DNA of 64,000 nucleotides, taken from Xestospongia bergquistia. Lineage: Eukaryota > Porifera > Demospongiae > Haplosclerida > Petrosiidae. Location: contig OZ014413.1 in the NCBI GenBank assembly GCA_963965975.1, forward strand, positions 11,390,601 to 11,454,600, in the 5' to 3' direction. Every line of letters starts with the position of its first letter. Position 1 is the stretch's first letter. Below, in pieces: positions 42,601 to 53,800 of this stretch. The notes under the pieces were generated by a model. It worked only from the letters and a program-made list of their open reading frames with translations, did not search any database and had not been told where the DNA came from. Made by a program: the position numbers and the translations under genes.

Positions 42601-43880
42601 TTCTAAGTGACAAAAGAAGGTAGACTCAGTTTGTACAAGTAATTATCAAGTACATTACTTTGGTCAGAAAAGCCATCCCACTTATATAGACTATAACAAC
42701 AGTCTCACTGTGGCACCAAGGTACCAGATGCTAAGTTCAATAAAGAATACATACAAATGAGATGTAGTTTTACTTGTTTGACACAATCAGTGATAATTCC
42801 CATTCTATTTTTATAGCCCTTATTTGACAAATCCTGAACAAGTACTTGACCAAAATCTATAAAAGTATATCCTAAATCTTTAAAGATTGACTTGAGATTC
42901 TCCCTATGTACGATATCATAACACATTGTAACACAATATAGTATTATACCTGTGACCATTGTCACTAAGTAACAAGTCAGTTATCTTACTGTCTTGAGTT
43001 AGCGTCTTGTAATGCTTCATTGTTATCTCAATGAACAATTTATCTTTGAACAATACATCTTTGTAATATTAATTGTATTTATATATTACCTTGAGGTGTA
43101 GGCACATCTTTAGCTGTAGGTATATCTACTTCAATTCCTGCAGAAGTTAATTTCATTAGTAAAAACTGGTCAGAGTGAAGATGTTCATTAGTTTTGACCA
43201 TTTCTTGCACTGTTATTGAACAAAATAGTACTATCATGTTATTATGTAATACAACTAATACCTTTCTTTGTGACAAGTATTGATATATGTTGGTGCTTTA
43301 AAGATGTCTTGTCTTCTCGTAAAGAGACAATGAGGCCTAAAAGACCATTCATACCACTTGTTTGAATAATATCAAGAAGTCGCTCAACTCTGACATCTTG
43401 GTTAATGTACGGTGATATTAAATCACGATAATTCTCTATTGAAATTAATCCTTGTGTCATCAAACGTGGTAATAGTGGTATAACATCAATGTTAGCTGCA
43501 ATATCTGCAGAGCAATCCCGCAATACTTGTAATAAACTGTCAGCTTGTGAACTTTGATTTTGCTGTTTGGCAGTTGTGGCTAATTTTAGTTTTTGAAGTG
43601 CTAACTCATGATTAGGACAACTCTCCTTGGTTGCATTTAATGCAGCTATAAATGCAGTTATAGCTAACTGGCCTTGTTTGTAAACATACTGCAATATTTG
43701 CAATACTGTGCCTTCATCAGGTGTTGCATCTCTCACAATTGGAGCTAATACTGGTCTTCCTTTTAAAGCTGGTAATAATTCTTGCACATCTACTAAATCC
43801 TCCAAAATACGTTCGTTCTCCTTCAGTATCTCTGCAGTTACCAGAGCAACATCTTCTGACATGTGTGCAGGATCAGACAT
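39605..43880 (-). CDS. Tandem-CARD protein with TIR-like middle domain and beta-rich C-terminal part
   Basis: I do not recognise a named orthologue. Exon 1 encodes two successive CARD-like helical bundles: residues about 5-95 (VTAEILKENERILEDLVDV ... VLQILQYVYKQGQLAITAFI) and about 110-195 (LLQVLRDCSADIAANIDV ... LISIENYRDLISPYINQ, RVERLLDIIQTSGMNGLLGL). Next is an alternating beta/alpha region: KLFIEITMKHYKTL, ENLKSIFKDLGYTFIDFG, IITDCVKQHLVPWCHSETVV, VIVYISGMAFLTKNEV and PTKLITVIIDCCWCPP. Its order fits a TIR/SEFIR-like fold. The remainder (about 600 residues) is rich in beta strands, such as GTLFGLMQGEEVNVYHVY and IQPGEYLTLVPSQLNPITL, with no enzyme motif. About 20 exons; joining the C-terminal exons to the CARD part into one gene is likely but not proven. 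It is head-to-head with the TPGS1-like gene, with 34 bp between starts. By inference it is an innate immune or cell-death adaptor. Confidence 0.6.
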
Positions 43881-43914
43881 CTTGTTATTAATTATAAATA
43901 TTCATAATTATAAT

Positions 43915-44791
43915 ATGGAAGATTTGTTAAAGAATATGGTGCTCAAATTATTAACTTATCAACCTGAAGATCCCTTCCATTATATCTGTGATCAGTATCT
44001 TTCATTTAATGTAATTGTATTTATAATATATTTGTTCCTTGAATTGATAATTAGTTTATCTACATTAGCTAGTGGACCTCAAATTGGTTTGACACAAGCA
44101 TTAGATCTTATGAGATCATTGAAATATAATGATTCTTTTGAGGAGAGCTTTAATGACAAGGTATATTCAATCTTTGTATTGTTATGTGAGAAAGAAATAC
44201 AAGGTAACTAAAGATGCTGTTGAATATATTAAATGATTAATTGTAGGGGTTACCTCATTAGAATTGAGGATGCCATTTAACAATTATCAACAATTTATTG
44301 AGCAGTTATTGACAGCTGGGTAATTAATGTTGATAACAATATTATTTAATTATTTAAAAATAGAAATAATGGAGAAGAGAAGTTGAAGACAACTCTCTTC
44401 TCTCTACAAGAGCCATATATTTCATATCAATCGTTTCATAAATCTTTATCATTATATTTATCATTTCAAGGTATGAATGATAATTATGACTTATCATTTA
44501 ATGATAATTATAGAATATTGTCGACTAAGTTATGAGGTCTATAATCAAATCACCATGACAACAGATGTTGAAGCAACTATAATACTAACAGAACTGGCTA
44601 GTGCTGTTACTAGGGGTACATCCCTCCAATTAAGGTATTCAATTAAACTAAAACCTACTTATTAACACTACTTTTCTAGTTCATTTGATGAAAATAAAGA
44701 CAACAGCATATCAATTACTAAAGATCAATTTATTTCAACAGCTATTAAGATATTTATAGAATATTTAGAACAACAAAAACAACAACAATAA
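43915..44791 (+). CDS. TPGS1: TPGS1-like protein with RIIa-type docking domain
   Basis: Short protein, five to six exons. The N-terminus LKNMVLKLLTYQPEDPFHYI is an RIIa/Dpy-30-type dimerisation helix pair, as found at the start of tubulin polyglutamylase complex subunit 1. Middle helices include SLSTLASGPQIGLTQALDLM and FEESFNDKVYSIFVLLCE; the end is ITKDQFISTAIKIFIEYLEQ followed by QKQQQQ. The overall order (docking helices, then an all-helical body, then a (E/D)xF(L/I)..A...FI segment) resembles TPGS1, which recruits the glutamylase TTLL1 to axonemes, but sequence identity is low and other RIIa proteins are possible. The last 27 bp overlap, antisense, the end of MOSPD2. Its start is 34 bp from that of the tandem-CARD gene. 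Confidence 0.5.
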
Positions 44792-47139
44792 TAAAAGTAG
44801 TAGTCCACAAAGTACAATACAAAGATGTTTCAAATATGTCATATTTGAATGAAGTTGAGACATATTGAATATTACTTGATCCAGCTACATATAAAATAAA
44901 CAGAAGAGGTTTATAATATTATATATGTACCTTTTTATTAAGTGTTTTAAGATCAGTATCTTTGTGTTCAGAGATAACAGGCTCTCTTGTTGTAATGACT
45001 TCATTAGAATAACGACATTTTAATCTATTAATTAGATTATAACTCCATTCAATTAATTACAAATTAACCTGTATTCTTGAATTGTACTTGGATTGATAGT
45101 TTTCCAAAAGTTAACAAGATCAACTGAATCAGGAGGACTAGCTCCATGTTCAAATTGATGAGATTGAATGAGAAACTTGTCTTGTTCAATAGACTCTTTA
45201 TTGTTACCAGCTATTAGTAACACTTGTACACTTGCTTTGGATTTCCCATCAATAATATTAATATTAGGACGTACTTTATAACGACGTGGAGCAGTAGTTT
45301 TGATCTAAGATGAGGAAATCCAGTTAATATAACATTTAAATACCTACTTTATAAGCTATTGTGTTATCAGATAAATTTGTTAGTTCTAATGTACAAAATA
45401 ATTCATCTTCAATATCACCACAAAACAATAGCTCATCAAATGGACTATATAAAATAGGAGTTCACTTTGGTTGCTATAGTAACTACTTACCTAATTTGTA
45501 GATATCCTATTGTTTTTCTACTTTGTTCTATTGAAGGTAACATTCCATAATCAATACTATTAGAGAGAGAGGGTAATGATTGATGACGTTCTGAGGACTA
45601 GAATAACAAAGAAGTGACTACTCAGTGATAAAGAGATAGCTAACCTGTTGTGAATTCATAAGTCGTCTTACTTGTCTTCTTCGATATCCTGGACTAGCAG
45701 CAGTCCCTCGTAATAACTGATTATCTTGACTACGTCCATAAAAGTCCATGTCTTCATCAGATCCAAAACGACTTTGACGAGTAGGGGGTTGACTCACTGC
45801 AAATCGAACCTACATATCATATAATAATATTAGAAGGTATAATATATTAATTTAAATTAGTTATATAAACATTAAAATTGACTTGTCTCTCTTTCTCTTC
45901 TTGTTCTTGTTGTTCATCCTCTTCATCATCTTCTGGTTGTCCTAAAGGATCTCTAGACCATATAAATTGTCCTTCACGTTCAACTTCAGCTTTATATTGT
46001 TGTGGATCATAAATCCAATTATCTTCTCCTCCAAAGTGTTCTAATAATTGATCTGGAGATATAAAGTCTGTAATATCAGACCTTGTTACAAATCTAAAGA
46101 ATGTTAAATTTGTAAAATGAACACCACACCCACTTAATTACTTTATTTTACGAACTGCTGCTTCACTTAACCACGATTTAATGATTTTCCAAGCAGCTAA
46201 TTATAATATTAATATATAAAAACAGTTATATAATTGATAACTTACCCTGTAATAACCATGGCATTTCAAATACAAGAATGTACCCTGATAATTATAATTA
46301 ATTAGTAGTTATTAGTGGGTGTGGCTTACCAAGCATATTTGGGAAATAAAATTTGAAGGCGTTAATGATAAATTTGATAAAGTCAAGATCCATATTACTA
46401 AGACCACATTGAGACATATCAAATATTAAAGTCACTTTCTTGTTAGGATATTTACGAGACTACAATGAATGACTGTATCTCATAAAAGGGGGTGTGGTAA
46501 TAACATACGTAGGATTCCAGTGCAAATACTAAATATTTCTGTAGTTCTGACATTTGTCTCGTTCCTTTTTTGTGAAAACGACAATTTAATATTGCTAAAT
46601 ATAATATAATAATAATTATAAATAATTATTATCAATTTACCCAAAGTATTTTGCTCTCGATCATTTCCATGGTGATAAGCTAAACCCACATCATAAAGGG
46701 AGTGATCTAGCTCTTCATACTTCAAATCTAATATGAGATGATGTCATCATTACATCATACATAAATTACCTTGAACACCAAATGATTTTCTCCATTTAAG
46801 AGCATCTACCTGTAGCACATATTATTAAAGATATGATATCATTCTGACAATGTATTACCATCATTTCATAAGCTGCTTCTTTGTCTCCTAATTTATGTCT
46901 AATAAATCGACTGACATAATGAAGATTATATTTGATACGTTGAATATCTCTTTTGTCAATGTCAGGATCCTCTGAGGAAACTATAAAACAAAATATTAGA
47001 TTATATAATTACCAGAATGTTCCTCTAAAAACTGCTTCTGTAATTCTTTAGCTGCTACTTCAATATCATTCTATTAACGAAGCAGCAGAAAATAGATCAT
47101 TATAAGAAAAGTAGTGATTACCAATGAGTTTGAGGCCAT
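44765..47139 (-). CDS. MOSPD2: Motile sperm domain-containing protein 2 (CRAL-TRIO plus MSP, tail-anchored)
   Basis: ER-anchored membrane-contact-site tether. Exons encode an N-terminal CRAL-TRIO module (IKYNLHYVSRFIRHKLGD, ALKWRKSFGVQ, KKVTLIFDMSQCGLSNMDLD, FIINAFKFYFPNMLGTFLY, AAWKIIKSWLSEAAVRKIKF). A basic, disordered linker follows, then an MSP domain (LQISPFDELLFCGDIEDEL, LELTNLSDNTIAYKIKTTAP, RYKVRPNINIIDGKSKASVQ, DKFLIQSHQF). The last exon (44765 to about 44880) ends in a hydrophobic helix, LCIVLCGLLLLLLLFLLF, directly before the stop: a tail anchor, as in MOSPD2. The splice into it is in phase (LKTLNKK then LDQVIF). Its terminal codons are antisense to the glutamine tail of the TPGS1-like gene. 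Confidence 0.9.
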
Positions 47140-47196
47140 GATAGTTCTAATTAAAGCCCATTTGATTAAAAAATAAATTAAGACACAATAATTAAT

Positions 47197-47943
47197 TTAA
47201 AAATTATTTGTAGGAGGTTCCTTTTCTTCTTCTTGTTCTTCTTCAGTAATTTTGATATCCAGTCCTTCAATAGGAACAATGAGATTATCATCTGTCATTA
47301 AATCATATTTAATGACATAACGAGTAAAACGTTTACATAAATAGGTCTTCTCTTCAAATTCATCAAATAGCTTTCGATGATGATAATAAGCATGTGAAAA
47401 AATACGATAAATTCTTCGTGAAATAGAACTCAATTTTTGGACAGCATTATCTTTTATAGATACACGACTTGGAAAGTGTTTGTTGCTATTAAGTAATGAT
47501 GATGCTCCATGTAAGGTATGAAGTGTATAATCTAGAGCTGAACACTCCTTCGGTTGAAAATGAGCAGCACATAAAAAAATCCATTGTTCAGTTGCTGTCA
47601 TTTGTTTACAAATTGATGGATCACATTCTTCTAAAAGATAGACAGCAAGAGAATTTAACTCATTACAAAATTGACGCATATGTTCGTATTTCCATGAGGC
47701 CTCATCTTGTCCAGGAGGTGGTTCTAATATACTCTCTACATCTTTGTAATTCTTCCTTATTAACTGCTGAATATACTGTTGAACTAATTGAGAAATATCA
47801 CGTGATTCTATGATAATGATATACTACTAACCAGCTAAGATTGTGTCCATATCATTAAAATCTTGATCAGGCCAATTATAAAAGTCTTGGGCTTTCGTAC
47901 CAGGTCTATTTCTACGTAGTAAGCCCTCTTCAACTTTAGCCAT
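47197..47943 (-). CDS. MOB4: MOB kinase activator-like 4 (phocein)
   Basis: Subunit of the STRIPAK phosphatase/kinase complex. It starts [20 protein letters not shown], with [25 protein letters not shown] and [20 protein letters not shown], then [16 protein letters not shown] and [19 protein letters not shown]. It continues through [15 protein letters not shown] and [20 protein letters not shown] (zinc-binding His) to [18 protein letters not shown] and an acidic tail. One intron lies near 47806-47833. Compared with vertebrate phocein there are a few extra residues (AESRDISQ) before VQQYIQQ, which might be partly intronic. It is in tandem with MOSPD2, 57 bp from its start codon, and 85 bp from the divergent ankyrin gene. 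Confidence 0.95.
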
Positions 47944-48028
47944 TTTGTCTTCACAGTATATCTAACAGCATACGGAAATGAACGGAATTAAGAGACGTAT
48001 TTAATATTAATTAAGGGGTGTGGTTAAG

Positions 48029-48903
48029 ATGGCAGCGGCCCTGATGCAGTTGATGTCAGCTCCTATTATCGATTATAAACGAATACGGCAACTTTTAGAA
48101 AATGGTGTCGATCCATTAATGAGTCCATTACAATTAGCATTAGATCTAATGTCTGAGTCACTAGTAGAGTTGTTGTTAACATATTGCGATAAATCAATAT
48201 TATTGGATCCTGATACTACATTATTACATTATGCTTGTAGACGTAGTAATATGGAATGTGTCGAGTTATTATTAAAAGCTGGATTTAAAGATTATCATTT
48301 ATTGAATTCAAAACTGCCTGATTCAGGAGATACTCCATTAATTTGTGCAATTTATAGCTCTTCTAATATTGTAACTACATTATTGTCATATGGTGCTGAT
48401 CCTAATATTTGTAACACTAAAGATTGCTATCCAGTTCATTTTGCTGCCAAGTGTGGAAATATGCAAATATTACAAGATTTAAATTCACATGGTGCTCTAT
48501 TTACTGTTCAAGATAGTCAAAATAACACTCCATTACATGGCTGTATACATATTGAAGTCCTTGAATATTTAGTGAGGTCTCATCATGTTGATCCCACAAC
48601 AAGGTGAGCTCTATTTATTTTTTAAAAATATTGTGATAGTTATTTTTTAGAAATATCAGAGGTTTTACAGCATCAATGATTGCTGAGAGAACTGGTAATG
48701 AAATGATTGCAGTAATTTTAAAAGATTTAGAAAGATACTGGTTTGGTCGCAAACAAAGACTAGCATTACATCATTTAATGTGGTACATTCGTGATACAAT
48801 TCATGAAGTTGGTTGGAAAATATCGTTATTTATTATTTTATTGTGTATTCTTTGTGCTTGGTTTGCTACTGTATATATTTATGGAAAGCATCCTTTCCAA
48901 TGA
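48029..48903 (+). CDS. Ankyrin-repeat protein with C-terminal membrane helix
   Basis: Two-exon gene of about 270 residues. Exon 1 (48029-48604) carries four to five ankyrin repeats: PLQLALDLMSESLVELLLTY, TLLHYACRRSNMECVELLLK, TPLICAIYSSSNIVTTLLSY, YPVHFAAKCGNMQILQDLNS and TPLHGCIHIEVLEYLVRSHH. After the intron, exon 2 has FTASMIAERTGNEMIAVIL, a basic segment, then one transmembrane helix, ISLFIILLCILCAWFATVYI, near the C-terminus. The repeats-then-membrane order recalls the N-terminal half of ZDHHC13/17, but no DHHC domain follows: a stop comes 7 residues after the helix and the next gene starts 70 bp later. I do not assign an orthologue. The start codon sits in AAGATGGCAGC, a YY1-like context. 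Confidence 0.75.
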
Positions 48904-48973
48904 TTCGTGTTGTTGGGGGTGTGGCATTGCTTACAAGTCACACCTATCATTTTTTGAATTTTAAAATAAAGAA

Positions 48974-50842
48974 ATGGACCAGTTTGGGGATATTTCTTCT
49001 CATGAGGGACTTCAAGAGGTAAGACATGAAGTATGATGTATTTTTGATCCTAATTTTTTTCCTTCAGAATAATTATTACATTCATTCTGAAATGATATTA
49101 ATTCAACAACAACTTGAAGTAATTGACTCAATAATAATTATTATGATGAAGTATATTTTATTTAATGAACAACATATTAGAGTCAACTGGACAAACTAGC
49201 TGAACGAGAGAGAGTGTGTAAATTACGAGAGGAAGATCTTGTAAAACAAGTTGAAATAATAAAGGAAATTGAACTTCTGCTTTGTACGCGTCAAATTAAA
49301 CTTGATGAAAAGGAGGAGCACCTGTTAAAATGGGAATTAACATTACAAGAGATATCAATAATGATAGGAGAGAAAATATCACTTACAGACAAGAAAATAG
49401 TTCACGAAAATCAACGATTAAAAGATGGCTTTGAAACACTTCATCGAAATCATGTTCATCTTAAGACAGAAGTTAGTTTGTAGTAATGTAATATTATACT
49501 TTAATAATTATATTAGTTACAAAAATTGTCATCTAAAAATGAAGTGTTAGTTCATCAGATATCTAGTTTACAAGGTCGACTAACTAATTTACAGGTACCA
49601 TAATTAATATGATGTAATGTTTAATGTTAATTAATCAATTATTATTATTTAGAGAATTAAAGTAAATCCTTTACCTCCTCCTTGTGAGGGTGTGGTCAAA
49701 ATGACCAAACCAAAAACAAAAGTTATAAAACGAAATGAAGTTTGTATTTAATAATATTTTAATAACTTCATTAGTTTGTATTAGGTAACCATGGATACAA
49801 CAAGTTATGACATGCTATCTTTAGTATTACATTGGCTAGTAAAAGTCCAACTTTTTATTCAACATCATCATACTAATGAAACTAATATTATAGAGGAAAC
49901 AAGATCATTATGTTGTAATGTATTACCATCACTTGTTACAGTAATAAATCATGTCACCAGTCATATTACTCTTCTCAAAGAAGATTTTCTATTGACTTTA
50001 CTTGAGTTTACACATATGACTGTTAGTAATATAGAGAAGGTATATGAGAATGTAATATATTATAATGTTAATAATTTATTATTTTATTAGTCCTCAAATT
50101 TGGCCACATCTTTAAGACGACTTGGGATTTTGATAACAAAATTATATAAGAAGTTTGGGTTAATTAAGAATGTAAACATTAATATCTTATGTTCTCTAAT
50201 TGTACTACAAAGTAGTTCTCAAGGTAAGTAGTAAAATAACAATAAAATATGTTTAATATACAAATTAGTTGACTTGATAGCTCAATGTTTACAAGAATTA
50301 ACTTCTAATCTCAAAAGTCATCAAGTAGGTCAATTAGTTGATGTGTTTATTGTTAACAATAGTTATTACAGTATCAACACTTATTTCTAATGTATCGTGG
50401 TCTAGAGACCTTGTTATATCTATTGAAAGATCAACCCAAAGCTCTTGGTAATAGAACAGTTGATATTGTTCTATCATTAACTGTAGAATCAGGTTTGGTC
50501 CTGTTTTATACAAAATCATAAATTGTTGCTACTCAGTATTTTTAGAACTGATTGCAAGTAAAGATTGGCTTACAACTATATTACATTTATTACAATATCA
50601 ACCTCAACTGAACAGTACACTTTTAGAGAAACTGACCATTTTGTTACAAAGAGTGTCTAAACTTAAGTTAGTTCACAATAAAATATCATTATATTATTAA
50701 ATTCTGTTTTAGAACTGCACAACATTTATTTCATGTTTGTCATGTGACAAAGACTGTACGTGAACTTATCCCTGTCTTTACTGACAATAGTTTTATAGTT
50801 CTTAACTTGCAATCTGTATTAATTAATATTGCTAAGAAATGA
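48974..50842 (+). CDS. CCDC138: Coiled-coil domain-containing protein 138
   Basis: Centriolar-satellite/basal-body-associated family. It starts MDQFGDISSHEGLQE. Several exons code a long coiled coil (SQLDKLAERERVCKLREEDL, LLLCTRQIKLDEKEEHLLKW, LQKLSSKNEVLVHQISSLQG), then a basic linker. The conserved C-terminal helical domain follows: YDMLSLVLHWLVKVQLF, SLRRLGILITKLYKKFG, INILCSLIVLQSSSQVDLIA, LEKLTILLQRVSKLKTAQHL and IVLNLQSVLINIAKK. These match the order and key words of vertebrate CCDC138 (LRRLG, LIVLK..TQ, ILQKLSK, LNLNS). About 12 exons. It lacks most of the long N-terminal region of the vertebrate protein. Confidence 0.85.
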
Positions 50843-50877
50843 TGGCATTATATAAACAGTAATAAAAAGTGATATTG

Positions 50878-53800
50878 TTAATCTGGCGGTACATCGTAAA
50901 TATGTTCTATTAATATAGGAAGTGGGCGATTCTGTCCATGACGTTTTTGTGATATAATAGGATCATTAAAATAGTCATCTTTTGTTGTCTCATCTTCTGT
51001 ACTATCAACATCCCATTCAATTGATGAATCTGTTAAAGGTGGTGATGGAGGATCACTTGCTACTTCATCATAATCAGGATCTATATCTGTAGAATTTTGA
51101 GGCAACAAACCAAGTTTATGCATACGTTGAACCATAGGTTCATCAGGATTTATTAAGGAACAATTTGGATGAGGATTAACATAGAGTGAATCAACATTAA
51201 TTTGTCTTGGTTTTGGTATTGGAGGTACTTTGTCTGGAGATGTACTACGAACTCTAAGTAATTCTTCATATACTATAGTAACATAAAAACATCATATGTT
51301 GTATTGTAAATGAAATACCTTTCTCGAGTACAAAATAATGACTTGTATTACGTTCAAGAACTGGATGAGAGGAAAATGTTCCAGGTTGATGATTTCTTTC
51401 CAGCTGAGAAGACTCTTCTGTTCTTTCTGGTTGGGGAGAGTGTGGTTGACGTTTTAGTTGAGATCTATTTAGGTGAGGTGGTCTTTCTGGTTGAAGAGGC
51501 TCTAACTGATGAAGGATATCTGGTTGAGGATGTTCTAGTTGTTGAGGTCTTCCTGAATGAAGAGGTTCTTGCTGATGAAGTCTTTCTTGTCGAGAAGGTC
51601 TTTCTGGTTGTTGTAATCTTGGATCAGCAGATTCTTCTCGTTGATTTGGTTTTCCTGGGGAAGCAATTTCTGGTTGGTGCATTCTTTCTGGTCGAGGTGG
51701 TTTTTTTGGTCGATGCCTTTCTTGATGAGGTTGTTGAAGATGTTCAAGTTGTGGATCTGCTTCTAATAAAAAGTAAGGGTGATGTGATGCATTATCACTT
51801 TGAAGTGATAATGAATTGAAATCTGATGATTCTTCTTGTTTTATTAATCCCTGTATATAATAATGTTATAATTTTAGTTTATATATAAATAGAATACCTT
51901 AGTTTGCAAGATACAATTAACATGTAAATTTATTAATTCAGTCATCCATTTTCCTTGATTAGTTTTAACAGGATAAGTACTACTATCAAATGCCTAAAGT
52001 AATTTATAAATTAAAATAGTAAACAAAGTATAACATACAAGTAAAAAACTATTTCTTGAGTATCCCCAATTCCTAAAGAGTTCATATGTCCAAACATCTA
52101 GTATCTATTAAATGTTATAAGATGTTTTCAAATAATTCTATTACTTACTTGACGTGATTTGATATCAACTCTTACTACACCTTCTCTGTTAATACCAAGT
52201 AAAATTGGAATCATTTTAGAGTTACTTAAGAACTGACGTCGAGGTTCCTTTAAAATAATAAAACAGTAATAATAATTCTGTATTATAAATGGTAATTAAA
52301 CCTTGCAAGGAAAGAAGGCAGTATTAAATAATGGTGATGTGGATACTCCTTGAATATAAATTTGTTCCAATTGCTGTCGAGAATATAAAAGTAGATTTTC
52401 TCTTTCTTTCAAAACTCTTTCTTCAATTCCTTTGATAGTAGCATATTCAGGTGGCAGAAAATCAACCACACTACATTATTAATAATTTATAAACACAATA
52501 TAATATGACATACTTGCAAAAGCCAATAACAGAGTTAATTTCTGTTCTATCTAAGACATAGCATTGATACAATACAGCAGCCAACTATGTATAATGGAAG
52601 ATATGACATCATAATGACACATTAACTTACTGTTACAGCATCTTGTAGTGAACAAGGATGATTACCATGAACAACACTTAACCAACATTGATGAAATTTG
52701 ACCCAATCTGGTACTTTAATTGGTATTAATGGTAACCTTTCATAGTGATTTGCCTGACTTCTAAGGGTGGAGTAGATATTAACAAATGAAGCATGTCATG
52801 TTTGGCAACCAATTACCTTAAATGTAGTATTCTACTTGTAGTAATACCTTGATCTTTAAATGTCTGCTTTGGATCTAATATTATATTATCGTTACTTTGA
52901 GCTACACAAGAGAATATAAACAATATAATAATAGGATAAATAACAACATAATAATAGGATAAATAACAACATAATATAGGATAAATAACAACATAATATA
53001 GGATAACATACTTGGTAAATTTAAAAAGTGTTTAGGTGTGATAATGAGAGGTTCCATTTCTCTTCCATTCTCCAAATAATTTAATGGAGATGGAGTGACA
53101 TCACGAGATGAAGATGTCTGTAAGTCATCTGTGTTATTCTAATATAAAGAAATGAATTATTTTTACTAGTAACACATACTTACTTCTTGTGTTCCTGTTT
53201 CTTTCAGTTGACTAAGTACATAACCTTCAACAGTTAACTGATATTTAGTTGGTTCTTCAGCATGAATTAATATACAAAGTCTTGCTATTAGTTTTTGAAT
53301 AGGTTGATATAAACTGGCCTATCCATTAAAAGTTATATATTAATTATTAAATAGTGCTATACTTACTAATTCCCAGTGGACCTGTCCATTTGGTAACTTT
53401 ACACAAAATATACGAAATTCTCTCCTAAGTGTTGCATAGTCCTAATGTAACAGATAATATAATAAATGTAATAATAGTAGTAGTACCTTGAGAGCTTCTC
53501 CAGGTTGAACTGGTCGTGACTTTTGTCCTGCTGCTGATTGATTTTGATGTGCTTCCAAAATATATGTTCCTAATCTTTGTCGATGTTCTGGAGAGTCAGT
53601 TTCTTCCTCTGGTTCATCTTGTTCCTGATCATTATTTGTTGTTATATTTTGTTGTGTAACCCGAACAGTTAAACTTGTGGTAAATTTTGCTGGTTTAGGT
53701 GGTAAAGGAGGAGGAGACACTTTTGTTGGTGATGCAGTGACAGAGTCATTAATTGAGTGAGTATCTTCAAAGGAAATTTTCTTTTTTCTTTTTTGAGCTT

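Noticed and set aside
47139-47197. MOB4 and MOSPD2 as a polycistronic pair
   Set aside because: They are tandem with a 57-bp gap, but equally short gaps occur between unrelated orientations throughout the window, so close spacing alone is no evidence of a shared transcript.
51310-51819. Plus-strand frame rich in valine and leucine
   Set aside because: It is the antisense shadow of the Gln/Pro-rich tail of the FERM gene, and it has no splice or start support.
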